Positions 1 through 8,108 of a DNA stretch of 54,886 nucleotides are shown piece after piece; the first letter of the stretch is position 1, and each line of letters begins with the position of its first letter. Origin of the DNA: Cyclobacteriaceae bacterium (GTDB lineage Bacteria; Bacteroidota; Bacteroidia; Cytophagales; Cyclobacteriaceae); NCBI GenBank assembly GCA_021648745.1, contig JAKISE010000011.1, positions 1-54,886 on the forward strand. The letters run 5' to 3'. The notes beneath the pieces are model-generated. The model ran no database searches. It was not told the DNA's origin and saw only the letters and a program-made list of their open reading frames with translations. The position numbers and the translations under genes were made by a program.

Positions 1-1
1 T

Positions 2-1114
2 ACTACAAGAAGGGCAATATTCGATTATTGGTTGTATTACCCTTGCCCTGGTGAAGGAGAACACCCGCTACAATCATTACCACTCCCTTCGTTTGAGGAC
101 CCTTCGTTTGACCCTACGATTGACCCTCGTCTTCCTCGCCCTCGCCAATGCAGGCGTGCTATATATAGGTACGAATACACTACTAATATAGGCAGCAAAA
201 TACCTTTAGCGGGTGTAAAAGTAAGGGCACGCAGTTGGTTTAAAACCCGCACCGCCCTAACCGATGCGCAAGGCAATTACTACATTAGCTTTTTTAGAAA
301 CCAAGTAAACTACAGCATAAAGTGGGAACGAAACGATTATGACATTAGAGATGGGTTGCTTTTTCAAGCCTATTTTACGGGCCCAAAGAAAAAAGGCAAT
401 TGGAATGTAGATTTGGTAAGTGGTAAAGCCCTTAGGCACGCTACCATACACAGGGCCGCACACCGATATTTTTATCAAAATATTGGAGGGTTGGTATCGC
501 CAACAATTTTTCCTGGAAAATTAAAATTGGCTTATTTGGATAAGAAAGGCAAAAGCCAATATTGGTTAGGCACTTGGTTTGTTTTTCCTACATTAGAAAT
601 AAGAGGAATAAAAGACGATGGCACCTACTGGACAACTAATGCAATATTTAGTACAACCATACATGAAATTGCCCATGCCTCACATTCTAATTTAATGGGA
701 AATATTCAATTTTGGCAAGTTGATGACCTTCTTATAGAAAGCTGGGCTACTGCCGTGATGTGGTCTATTACACGATTAGAATATAATGAAAGAGGTGTAG
801 CCGATTATGACGTTCCATCAAGAACTCTTGACCTAACAAAAAAAAGCTATTCAGCCCACCGGCAATGGTGGAATAATACATTTACAAAAAACATTGATTA
901 CTCTCCAATATTTATTGATTTGGTAGATAATTTTAACCAAACCAGCGGCCCATTTGACCATATAACAGGCTATACTATGAGAAACATTGAATCAAATATT
1001 TTAACTGATTCTTATGGGCTAACATCTCTTAGAACAGCCTTACAAAACAATAAGCCAAGTGGGGTATCTAATGCGGATATTGATGCCTATTTAACATACT
1101 ACTTTAACCTATAA
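2..1114 (+). CDS. HExxH (gluzincin-like) protein, 5' end cut by window edge
   Basis: No specific family recognised. The reading frame is open to the left edge, with the first candidate start a TTG at 32, so the true N-terminus probably lies outside. Counting from that TTG, residues ~56-100 resemble a carboxypeptidase-type regulatory beta-sandwich (PLAGVKV ... TDAQGNYYI). HEIAH at 211-215 followed by E236 in IESWA gives the HExxH...E layout of gluzincin zinc peptidases. Zinc binding and proteolysis are inferred only. The stop is 4 bp before the downstream lipoprotein start, so the two are probably co-transcribed. The C-terminal 60 residues recur in a remnant at 1650-1859, showing tandem duplication. 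Confidence 0.6.
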   Translation, partial: TTRRAIFDYWLYYPCPGEGEHPLQSLPLPSFEDPSFDPTIDPRLPRPRQCRRAIYRYEYTTNIGSKIPLAGVKVRARSWFKTRTALTDAQGNYYISFFRNQVNYSIKWERNDYDIRDGLLFQAYFTGPKKKGNWNVDLVSGKALRHATIHRAAHRYFYQNIGGLVSPTIFPGKLKLAYLDKKGKSQYWLGTWFVFPTLEIRGIKDDGTYWTTNAIFSTTIHEIAHASHSNLMGNIQFWQVDDLLIESWATAVMWSITRLEYNERGVADYDVPSRTLDLTKKSYSAHRQWWNNTFTKNIDYSPIFIDLVDNFNQTSGPFDHITGYTMRNIESNILTDSYGLTSLRTALQNNKPSGVSNADIDAYLTYYFNL

Positions 1115-1118
1115 AATA

Positions 1119-1562
1119 ATGAAACGAACACAATATATAATAGCTTTTCTTTTTATGGTCTTTTCGCTATCTGCTTGTATTAATGACGGCATTGGAACGG
1201 TTACCTTAACTCACTTTATAAACAATTCTGGTCATGATATTGAGTTTCAAGTATTTTTCCAAGGTGAGTTTCAAGAATCAACAATAATTACTAATAATAA
1301 TCAATGGGAACGAGATGTTAGTATTTCCGAAGGCGATGGCAATACTCCTTTTCTCCCCCCACCCTTTGATGTAGACTCTATCCGAATTATTTATTACGAA
1401 AAAGCCTCTATTTGGCATACCACAGATATAAACTCACCTGTTAGTAGAAGTTTAATGTTAGATAGCTCTTATGTAGGCGGCAAAGTAAGAGATGGGCTGT
1501 ATGAGTTTAGCTATACCTTTACACCCGAGGATTATGAGGAAGCCTTGGAGTTTGGGGATTGA
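1119..1562 (+). CDS. small lipoprotein, copy 1 of a tandem pair
   Basis: This 147-residue protein has a lipoprotein signal peptide ending in the lipobox LSAC (Cys20), so it is probably attached to the inner or outer membrane. No known domain is recognised; the rest looks like a small beta-rich domain. It has the same length as the lipoprotein at 1864-2307. The last ~50 residues of the two are almost identical (shared core SPVSRSLMLDSSYVGGKVRD) while the middle parts differ strongly. It follows the HExxH gene by 4 bp. The function is unknown; an accessory or inhibitor of the neighbouring putative peptidase is a guess from context. Confidence 0.7.
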   Translation: MKRTQYIIAFLFMVFSLSACINDGIGTVTLTHFINNSGHDIEFQVFFQGEFQESTIITNNNQWERDVSISEGDGNTPFLPPPFDVDSIRIIYYEKASIWHTTDINSPVSRSLMLDSSYVGGKVRDGLYEFSYTFTPEDYEEALEFGD

Positions 1563-1612
1563 GATTAATAATTATTTTCCCGCAGATTTCGCAGATTACC
1601 GCAGAATTAAAC

Positions 1613-1645
1613 ACTCGGGGCGTGATTTAGAGTTGCACCCCGAGT
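1613..1645. repeat. perfect 8-bp inverted repeat at duplication scar
   Basis: ACTCGGGG (1613-1620) pairs with CCCCGAGT (1638-1645) across a 17-nt loop, with no T-tract. Just upstream, CGCAGA occurs three times at 9-10 bp intervals (1581, 1590, 1600). These short repeats fill the place where the 5' part of the second HExxH gene copy should be. Confidence 0.5.
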
Positions 1646-1649
1646 TTTA

Positions 1650-1859
1650 CGAATATTTATTGATTTAGTGGATAATTTTGACCGTGCAGGAGGCCCTAAC
1701 GACCAAATTACAGGATATACTATGCAAACGCTGGAACAGGTAATTTTAAAACATGCCTATGGGCTAACCTCGTTTAGAGATAGGCTTAAAGCCCATAGGC
1801 CTAGTGGTGTTACCAACCAACAAATTGATAATTATTTCGCTTATTACTTTAATCTTTAG
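1650..1859 (+). pseudogene. 3' remnant of a second copy of the HExxH gene
   Basis: From about 1653 the frame encodes IFIDLVDNF, then matches the last ~65 residues of the gene ending at 1114 (GPFDHITGYTM against GPNDQITGYTM; both end YYFNL). Nothing matching the HEIAH part lies upstream, so this is a truncated copy. A GTG at 1668 could start a 63-residue peptide, but nothing suggests that it does. The remnant ends 4 bp before the next lipoprotein ATG, the same spacing as in the intact unit, which supports duplication of the whole two-gene unit followed by deletion. Confidence 0.75.
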
Positions 1860-1863
1860 TACT

Positions 1864-2307
1864 ATGAAAAATATCAGCTATTTATTTTTATTGCTTACCC
1901 TTACCCTTTCTTATTCATGTGTTGAAGGTCCTCTTGGTGATAATACCTATACGACTATAATTAATAATTCAGGTCACAATATTGAGTTACAAGAATTTTA
2001 TAATGGTGCCTATAGGACTTCTAACTTTATCGAAAATAATCAATCTAAAGAATTTAAATCTGTATCAGGAGAGCCAGGAGGCCCCACAGGGCCTCATATT
2101 CAACCACTTATAAATTCAGATTCCTTTCGGATTATCTATTTTGAAAAAGCCTCTATTTGGCATACCACAGATGTAAACTCACCTGTAAGCAGGAGCTTAA
2201 TGTTAGATAGCTCTTATGTAGGCGGCAAAGTAAGAGATGGGCTGTATGAGTTTACTTATACTTTTACACCTGAGGATTTTGAAGAGGCGTTGGAGTTTGG
2301 GGATTAG
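1864..2307 (+). CDS. small lipoprotein, copy 2 of a tandem pair
   Basis: The ATG at 1864 is preferred to an upstream GTG at 1804 because it gives a clean lipoprotein signal (lipobox SYSC, Cys19) and exactly the 147-residue length of its paralogue at 1119-1562. The final ~50 residues (IWHTTDVNSPVSRSLM ... EEALEFGD) are nearly identical to the paralogue, at DNA level as well. Residues ~20-90 are only loosely similar. No known family or function is recognised. It is followed by a strong hairpin between this gene and the convergent DUF420 gene. Confidence 0.7.
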   Translation: MKNISYLFLLLTLTLSYSCVEGPLGDNTYTTIINNSGHNIELQEFYNGAYRTSNFIENNQSKEFKSVSGEPGGPTGPHIQPLINSDSFRIIYFEKASIWHTTDVNSPVSRSLMLDSSYVGGKVRDGLYEFTYTFTPEDFEEALEFGD

Positions 2308-2317
2308 TGCTATTACG

Positions 2318-2365
2318 AAACCTTGTAGGTTTATTTTCTTAGCGAAGATTAAACCTGCAAGGTTT
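2318..2365. terminator. bidirectional terminator-like hairpin between convergent genes
   Basis: The 16-bp arm 2318-2333 (AAACCTTGTAGGTTTA) pairs with 2350-2365 with a single G-T pair and a 16-nt loop. It lies between the + strand lipoprotein gene and the end of the minus strand respiratory cluster, so it could end transcription from both sides. Confidence 0.65.
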
Positions 2366-2374
2366 TAACCTAAG

Positions 2375-2923
2375 TTAATAATAAGGACTAATCAACAGAT
2401 ATACCAAAACACCTGTTACAGAAACATATAACCAAACTGGAAAGGTGAATTTCACAAACTTGCGATGCTTTTCTCTATCTCCTTTTAAGCCATAATTAAA
2501 GGCAATTAAAATAAGTGGCAAGGCAGCAACAGCTAATAATACGTGTGAGAGTAAAAGCCCCAAATACATCATTCGCATGGAACCAATTTCTAAAAGTTCT
2601 GAAGCATCAACTAAACCATCTCCGTTAACATCACCAAATTTGGTAGATGGCACCAACGCATGGTAAGTAACATAAGAAAGTAGAAACAAAACACCCAACA
2701 CAAAAGCTGTAAATATTAGCCGCTTATGTGCGGTTTCGTTCCCTTGTTTTATAAAATATACTGCTAGTATAAGAATAACCCCAGTACTACCGTTGAGCGA
2801 AGCATTTACAAGAGGTAAGCTACGTACCCATGTAGCAGAAGTTTCGGTTTCTATTGTAAAGAATAAAATCGCCACCAACCCTGGCACGATAACACTTAAG
2901 GCAATGATTATGTACTTACTCAT
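2375..2923 (-). CDS. DUF420 membrane protein with inserted EF-hand loop
   Basis: This 182-residue protein has five predicted membrane segments (about 4-24, 44-60, 68-89, 118-141, 160-179) and fits the DUF420 (YozB-like) family, usually found with cytochrome oxidase genes. Its exact role is unknown; assembly of the oxidase is suspected. Unusually, residues 98-109 between membrane segments 3 and 4 form a textbook calcium-binding EF-hand loop (DVNGDGLVDASE; ligands D98, N100, D102, D106, E109). It is the last gene of the cluster and overlaps the SCO-like gene by 8 bp, so the two are translated together. Confidence 0.8.
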   Translation of the reverse strand: MSKYIIIALSVIVPGLVAILFFTIETETSATWVRSLPLVNASLNGSTGVILILAVYFIKQGNETAHKRLIFTAFVLGVLFLLSYVTYHALVPSTKFGDVNGDGLVDASELLEIGSMRMMYLGLLLSHVLLAVAALPLILIAFNYGLKGDREKHRKFVKFTFPVWLYVSVTGVLVYLLISPYY

Positions 2924-3464
2924 TTTTTTCTTTGCTCAAAATATCAAGTTCAACATCTAACCGATCCATATCTTCTAAGTTGTTACCATTATAATAACCT
3001 CGAATTCGCATTTGAGCATCTACTAGAACAAGCTGATTATAAATTGGTTTTGAAACAGCAGCTTCTTGCCCCAATACCAAAGCGCAATTCGCTATATCGT
3101 ATAATTGCTGCTTATCAGAAACAACCAAGGTGTTTCCTAATTCGTGTTGCAATAAGCTATCGGATATGGCAGTAAATACCACTTGGTAGGGCTTATTTTT
3201 AATACGCTTGCACTGCCTATAAAACTCAGCATCGTTTATCCATTGAGGGAAATAAAACAATTGTGACCCTTGTAAATGATAGTCTTTAAATTTCACCAAA
3301 TGCACTTTATTCGTATCGCTCTCACAGCCTTCAATGGGAACACCATTAGAATAGTACACAGGTATTTCAAATTTATTATCGCCAAATCCTCGTAAAAATA
3401 TATATACCAAACTTGGGATAACAAGTGCTGCAATTAAAAATAATACCTTCTTTAAATTGTTCAT
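2916..3464 (-). CDS. SCO1/SenC-like protein lacking the copper-binding CxxxC
   Basis: This 182-residue protein has an N-terminal membrane anchor (~6-25). It keeps the SCO family end (VLVDAQMRIRGYYNG followed by DRLDVELDIL) and the early IPVYYSNG segment. Real SCO proteins load copper onto Cox2 through a CxxxC motif and a distal His. Here the part where CxxxC should be has no paired cysteines (Cys residues occur only in GCES, RQCKR and ANCAL). It is therefore probably a copper-chaperone relative that has lost metal delivery, or a structural assembly factor. It sits downstream of cox4 and overlaps the DUF420 gene. Confidence 0.75.
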   Translation of the reverse strand: MNNLKKVLFLIAALVIPSLVYIFLRGFGDNKFEIPVYYSNGVPIEGCESDTNKVHLVKFKDYHLQGSQLFYFPQWINDAEFYRQCKRIKNKPYQVVFTAISDSLLQHELGNTLVVSDKQQLYDIANCALVLGQEAAVSKPIYNQLVLVDAQMRIRGYYNGNNLEDMDRLDVELDILSKEKNE

Positions 3465-3472
3465 GTGTGAAA

Positions 3473-3508
3473 TAAAAAAGGTCAGATTATCATAATAGAT
3501 AATCTGAC
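3473..3508 (-). terminator. intrinsic terminator/attenuator just upstream of the SCO-like gene
   Basis: Read on the minus strand, GTCAGATTATC (3508-3498) and GATAATCTGAC (3491-3481) form a perfect 11-bp stem with a 6-nt loop, followed by CCTTTTTTATTT. This is a strong intrinsic terminator ending only ~10 nt before the SCO-like start codon at 3464. It probably ends most transcripts from the cox operon and lowers expression of the two genes beyond it. Confidence 0.7.
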
Positions 3509-3692
3509 AAGATGTGGTGATTCCTAAAAAAGTTAACTAATTCCCCAGGCATTTTCCTTTATACTACGTTAAAATTATTAACCATAACAGGGCTATGCTT
3601 GCAAATTTTGCCTTGTCAAAAGAAAAATCAACTGTAAAATCTTAGTCAACTTTCTTAACAATCATCACACTAGAAGTCAATTCTTTAGATTT

Positions 3693-4016
3693 TTAAAACA
3701 ATGCATTGTGAATAGCAGTACCTTCCATTAATAGTGCTACTAAAAGCCAAATAACGAAGAGCGTGGGAGCTATTATCATCCATTTTAAGCCCTTTACCTC
3801 ATGGCCAAGGTGCATGAATTCCCAAATAATATAAAATGCCTTCACCAAGGTCATAATAACAAAAATGCTAGTTTTAACTGTGCCAGCACCTATTGTAAAT
3901 GCTATAGCAAATTCAAACGAAGTTATAATTCCTAAAATAACAGCAACTTTAACAATCTGTTTGATTTTAGCTTTATCAACGGGTTGAACTACAACGTTAT
4001 TTTCTTCAGTCATCAT
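3693..4016 (-). CDS. cytochrome c oxidase subunit IV (prokaryotic type)
   Basis: This small protein of 107 residues has three membrane segments (about 21-44, 49-70, 79-99) and the core FMHLGHE typical of bacterial caa3/aa3 oxidase subunit IV (CtaF/CoxD-like). It is an accessory subunit of the terminal oxidase in the inner membrane. It lies 25 bp after cox3 in the same direction. About 185 bp of leader-like DNA and a terminator separate it from the SCO-like gene. Confidence 0.8.
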   Translation of the reverse strand: MMTEENNVVVQPVDKAKIKQIVKVAVILGIITSFEFAIAFTIGAGTVKTSIFVIMTLVKAFYIIWEFMHLGHEVKGLKWMIIAPTLFVIWLLVALLMEGTAIHNALF

Positions 4017-4041
4017 ATCTGTTAAATTCTAAGTTCAGTAA

Positions 4042-4710
4042 TTATACAAGGTAGAAAAAGGTAAATACAAATACCCAAACAAGGTCAATAAAGTGCCAAT
4101 AGAGGCCAACCTTTTCCACCATGTCGTAATGCCCTCTTTTTTCATAAACACCTCTTATGGTGTTATAGTACACTAAATAGTTTATGACTACCCCACTTAA
4201 AACGTGAGTACCATGAAACCCTGTAATAAAAAAGAAGAATGCAGCAAAGCTAGCAGGACCATACTCGTTCCAAGTTAAGCTGGCACCGCCACCACCTGTT
4301 CCAATAATAAAGTGTGTCCATTCCCAAGCTTGGCAACCTAAGAAAACCGCTCCACCAAAAATTGTCCAGCCCATCCATTTTGCTACTCCTTTCTTGTCCA
4401 TTCTATGACCAGCATCTACAGCCATTACCATTGTAACAGAACTTAGAATAAGGATAAACGTCATAATTCCCACAAAAATTAGTGGTGCATTTACTCCGTG
4501 CATAAATGGCATTGCATTAAATACTTCTTCGGGTATAGGCCAAGATTCGGCACTAAATCTTACCAAGCCATAGGCTATGAGAAACCCTGAAAAAGTAAAT
4601 GCATCAGAAAGTAGAAATAACCACATCATAAGCTTACCATAGCTTACGTTAAAAGGTGATTTTCCTCCTGACCAATCGGATGTTGCTATTGTTGTACTTG
4701 TAGCTGACAT
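4042..4710 (-). CDS. cytochrome c oxidase subunit III
   Basis: This 222-residue heme-copper oxidase subunit III has about five membrane segments. Family motifs are visible: WLFLLSDAFTFSGF near the N-terminus, FFITGFHGTHVLSG in the middle and YWHFIDLVWVFVF at the end. It supports proton uptake and stability of subunit I. It follows a shorter subunit III relative by 12 bp. It is the more conserved of the two, keeping the GxHGxHV motif. Confidence 0.9.
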   Translation of the reverse strand: MSATSTTIATSDWSGGKSPFNVSYGKLMMWLFLLSDAFTFSGFLIAYGLVRFSAESWPIPEEVFNAMPFMHGVNAPLIFVGIMTFILILSSVTMVMAVDAGHRMDKKGVAKWMGWTIFGGAVFLGCQAWEWTHFIIGTGGGGASLTWNEYGPASFAAFFFFITGFHGTHVLSGVVINYLVYYNTIRGVYEKRGHYDMVEKVGLYWHFIDLVWVFVFTFFYLV

Positions 4711-4722
4711 ACTATTCTATTA

Positions 4723-5304
4723 TTAATGATATATAATTAAAAACACATATAAATAAATCCATAATCCACCCAAAAAGTGCCAGTACGTTGTACTTAAACT
4801 TAATTGAAATTGGATTTCGGACACTTCATTGGCTCGGTATGACTTAACCAACATTATCATTAGGTAAATCAAACCACTTATTAAATGAAAGGCATGCACG
4901 CCCATTAGCACATATAAAAATGAGCCTCCTGGGTTGCCAACCAAGTATACATCGTGCTGTACCAATATTTCCCACACCCAAACTTGGGTTGATAAAAACA
5001 CTAACCCTAGCCCAAATGTAACCCAAAGGCCAAGTTTAGTTTGTAGCGAATTGCTTTTTTGAGCTGATTTTAAAGCCCAATGCGCTGTTAAACTACTAAC
5101 AACTAAAATAACTGTACTAATCCACAATTGAGATGGCAACTCATAAATGATCCAATTTCCTTCTGCTTGGCGTACTATAAAACCACTGGTAAGTGCTGCA
5201 AACACCATTACAATAGATACCATAAATAACCAAAGAATGAATTTCTTAGGATTTATGCCCAATTGTTTTTGAGGTACTTCTTTAATATGTAATTCAGTTA
5301 CCAT
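4723..5304 (-). CDS. second cytochrome c oxidase subunit III-like protein
   Basis: This 193-residue protein has five predicted membrane segments and subunit III features (GVHAFHLISGLIYL and YWHFLGGLWIYLYVF at the C-terminus). It is shorter and more divergent than the cox3 product next to it. Paired subunit III-like genes occur in Bacteroidota oxidase clusters; the second probably forms part of the same oxidase. Its ATG overlaps the ctaB stop codon by one base (TAATG), which suggests translational coupling. Confidence 0.85.
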   Translation of the reverse strand: MVTELHIKEVPQKQLGINPKKFILWLFMVSIVMVFAALTSGFIVRQAEGNWIIYELPSQLWISTVILVVSSLTAHWALKSAQKSNSLQTKLGLWVTFGLGLVFLSTQVWVWEILVQHDVYLVGNPGGSFLYVLMGVHAFHLISGLIYLMIMLVKSYRANEVSEIQFQLSLSTTYWHFLGGLWIYLYVFLIIYH

Positions 5305-6212
5305 TAAACCTTGTCTAAAATTAAAGCGATTTGCACAACAGGTAAATATATAAATGACCCGAACATAATTGATCGTGCCGCCTTATAAGAGCTTTCTTCC
5401 CCTACTAAACATTGTTTCATTAAGTAAAATGTTTGCGCAAAAAATAAAGCACCACATAAGGTAACTACGAAAGCAGAATATAAACCTGTTATTCCAAATT
5501 GCGATGGCAAAACTCCTAGAGGAATTAATACCAATGTATAAATCATTATTTGAAAAGCAGTATTCAAATCTTTTTTACCACCTGCCGGCAATAATTTAAA
5601 TCCTGCCCTTTTATAATCTTCATCGGCTACCCAAGCAATTGCCCAAAAATGAGGGAACTGCCAAATAAACTGCAGCCCAAAAATTACCAATGCAGCTGTT
5701 GATATATGCCCTGTTGCTGCAACCCAACCCAATAATGGAGGTAGTGCCCCCGGTATGGCTCCAACAAATACGGCAACAGGCCCCACCTTTTTTAAAGGGG
5801 TATACACAAAACCATATAAAACTAACGACAGTATTGATAGTAAAACTGTTAGCCAATTAGTGGCCAACCCTAATATGCTCAACCCGATAATAGCAATAAT
5901 TACAGTAAAAACCTTAGCCTCGTTCAATGATATTCTATTGGTCGGCAAAGGTCTATTCTGAGTCCGCTTCATTAATTTATCCAAATCTTTTTCTAAGATT
6001 TGGTTAATAGTAACCGAAGCTCCTGAAACTAAAAATCCACCTAAAAACAACCAACCTAAGGTTGCCCAGCTAAACTGTGTTGCACCTAAGGCGTACCCAA
6101 AAGCCGATGAGAAAGCTACCAAAAAGGACAACCTTAACTTCAAAAGCTCTACAAAGGCTTTTACACGTTCTTTTGAACTAATTTGGGCAGTATTTAACGT
6201 TAACTCAGCCAA
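5304..6212 (-). CDS. ctaB: protoheme IX farnesyltransferase (heme O synthase)
   Basis: A 302-residue UbiA-type prenyltransferase of the inner membrane that attaches farnesyl diphosphate to heme b to make heme O, needed for the oxidase encoded here. The first Asp-rich site is N70-x5-D76-x-D78 followed by RTQNRPLP, and the second region is DEDYKRAGFKLLP. Many hydrophobic segments fill the rest. It starts 2 bp after the cox1 stop. The next enzyme, heme A synthase (ctaA), is not in this window. Confidence 0.93.
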   Translation of the reverse strand: MAELTLNTAQISSKERVKAFVELLKLRLSFLVAFSSAFGYALGATQFSWATLGWLFLGGFLVSGASVTINQILEKDLDKLMKRTQNRPLPTNRISLNEAKVFTVIIAIIGLSILGLATNWLTVLLSILSLVLYGFVYTPLKKVGPVAVFVGAIPGALPPLLGWVAATGHISTAALVIFGLQFIWQFPHFWAIAWVADEDYKRAGFKLLPAGGKKDLNTAFQIMIYTLVLIPLGVLPSQFGITGLYSAFVVTLCGALFFAQTFYLMKQCLVGEESSYKAARSIMFGSFIYLPVVQIALILDKV

Positions 6213-6214
6213 GC

Positions 6215-8089
6215 TTAATCTACTTTAATAGTGTTATCTCCCTTGTCTTCTAGCCCTGCAAGCTCTTGCTCGTGTGGCAAGTTCGACTCAGGTGTTTCTG
6301 CATAAGGTACATCTTGCATAATAAAATCCTCCTTAGCACCGGGCTTACTTAAATCATAAGGCCAACGATATACTTTAGGAATAGCTCCAGGCCAGTTTCC
6401 ATGTCCAGGCTCTATTGGAGTTGTCCACTCCAAGGTTGTTGAATTCCAAGGATTCTTAGTTGCTCTTCTTCCTTTAAAAATACTATAGAAGAAGTTGAAC
6501 ACAAAGATTAATTGCGCAGCAAATGTGGCAATAGCTGCTATACTAATAAACGCATTCAAATCAGTAAATGTACTAAACGCATCAAAATTAGTAAATGAGT
6601 AATATCTCCGTGGAAATCCAGCGATACCGATGTAGTGCATTGGGAAGAAGATTAAATAGATACCAATGAATGAAGTCCAAAAGTGAATATAACCTAATTT
6701 TCTATTCATCATACGACCAAACATTTTAGGAAACCAGTGGTACACTCCTGCAATCATACCGAAGAATGCAGCACTACCCATTACAAGGTGGAAGTGAGCT
6801 GTTACAAAATACGTATCGTGCAATTGAATATCCAATGCGGCATTGCCTAAGAAAATACCGGTAACACCGCCAGAAATAAAGAATGACACCAATCCAATAG
6901 AGAACATCATTGCTGGTGTAAATATGATATTACCTTTCCATAAGGTAGTAATATAATTAAATGCCTTAATAGCTGATGGCACAGCAATAATTAAGGTTAG
7001 CAACATAAAAATAGAACCTGCAAAAGGGTTCATTCCTGTTACAAACATATGGTGAGCCCATACTACAAAGGAGAGTATAGCAATGCCCATCATAGAACCA
7101 ATCATAGCTTTATAACCAAAAATTGGTTTACGCGAATTAGTTGCAATAATTTCTGAAGTGATACCCAATGAAGGCAGCAATACAATATACACTTCAGGGT
7201 GGCCTAAAAACCAGAATAAATGCTGGAATAAAATTGGACTACCGCCCATATTAGGTAGTGCTTCTCCTCCAATGTATATTTCAGATAAAAAGAAACTTGT
7301 ACCAAAACTACGATCTAAAATCAATAATAAGGCTGCTGAAAGCAATACTGGAAATGATAATAAACCAATAATAGCTGTTAAAAAGAATGCCCAAATGGTA
7401 AGTGGTAATTTGGTAAATGACATTCCATCGGTTCTTAAATTAATTACCGTAGCAATATAATTAATACCTCCTAGCAACGTAGAAACAATAAATAAAGCCA
7501 TGGCTACAAGCCATAAGGTCATTCCTAACCCTGCTCCTGACATTGATTGAGGCAATGCACTTAAAGGAGGATAAATCACCCAACTACCAGATGCTGGCCC
7601 TGTTGAAATAAAGAATGAAATAAACATGATTGCACTAGAGGCAAAGAAGAACCAATAGGATAACATGTTCATAAAACCGGAGGCCATATCTCGCGCTCCA
7701 ATTTGTAATGGGATAAGAAAATTACTAAAAGTACCACTTAGGCCTGCAGTTAATACAAAAAACACCATTATTGTACCGTGCATGGTTACCAATGCCAGGT
7801 AAAACTCGGTATCCAATTTACCCATACCTGTTGCGGCATCAATATTAATCCATTCTCCTAAAATTGGTCTTAACCAGGCCATATCCATATCAGGAAAACC
7901 CAATTGCAACCTAAATACAACAGATAATAAGCCACCAATAATGGCCCAAATAATACCTGAAATTAGGAATTGCTTGGCAATGGTTTTATGATCTGTACTA
8001 AAAATGTACTTTGAAAGAAAGCCTTGTTCGTGATGATCATGGTCATCGTGCCCCATTTCATCCATTAAATCTATGTTAGCAGTTGACAT
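6215..8089 (-). CDS. ctaD: cytochrome c oxidase subunit I
   Basis: Catalytic subunit of 624 residues with about 12 membrane segments holding both hemes and CuB. Motifs include GHPEVYIVLLP (CuB His and the cross-linked Tyr), WAHHMFVTGM, and HDTYFVTAHFHLVMG near the heme ligands. The ATG at 8089 is chosen because an upstream in-frame ATG at 8143 would overlap the cox2 3' end by 35 bp. This start leaves a 19-bp gap and gives MSTANIDLM. The N-terminus has a His/Asp-rich stretch (GHDDHDHHEQG). Confidence 0.95.
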   Translation of the reverse strand: MSTANIDLMDEMGHDDHDHHEQGFLSKYIFSTDHKTIAKQFLISGIIWAIIGGLLSVVFRLQLGFPDMDMAWLRPILGEWINIDAATGMGKLDTEFYLALVTMHGTIMVFFVLTAGLSGTFSNFLIPLQIGARDMASGFMNMLSYWFFFASSAIMFISFFISTGPASGSWVIYPPLSALPQSMSGAGLGMTLWLVAMALFIVSTLLGGINYIATVINLRTDGMSFTKLPLTIWAFFLTAIIGLLSFPVLLSAALLLILDRSFGTSFFLSEIYIGGEALPNMGGSPILFQHLFWFLGHPEVYIVLLPSLGITSEIIATNSRKPIFGYKAMIGSMMGIAILSFVVWAHHMFVTGMNPFAGSIFMLLTLIIAVPSAIKAFNYITTLWKGNIIFTPAMMFSIGLVSFFISGGVTGIFLGNAALDIQLHDTYFVTAHFHLVMGSAAFFGMIAGVYHWFPKMFGRMMNRKLGYIHFWTSFIGIYLIFFPMHYIGIAGFPRRYYSFTNFDAFSTFTDLNAFISIAAIATFAAQLIFVFNFFYSIFKGRRATKNPWNSTTLEWTTPIEPGHGNWPGAIPKVYRWPYDLSKPGAKEDFIMQDVPYAETPESNLPHEQELAGLEDKGDNTIKVD

Positions 8090-8108
8090 AATAACAGTAA
8101 TTAATTTC

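Noticed and set aside
32..276. Overlapping minus strand frame opposite the HExxH gene
   Set aside because: It lies fully opposite a gene with good coding features and has a biased, antisense-type composition.
3509..3692. Promoter for the SCO-like gene in the cox4-SCO gap
   Set aside because: No TTG-N19-21-TAnnTTTG match was found on the minus strand; only AT-rich partial matches are present.
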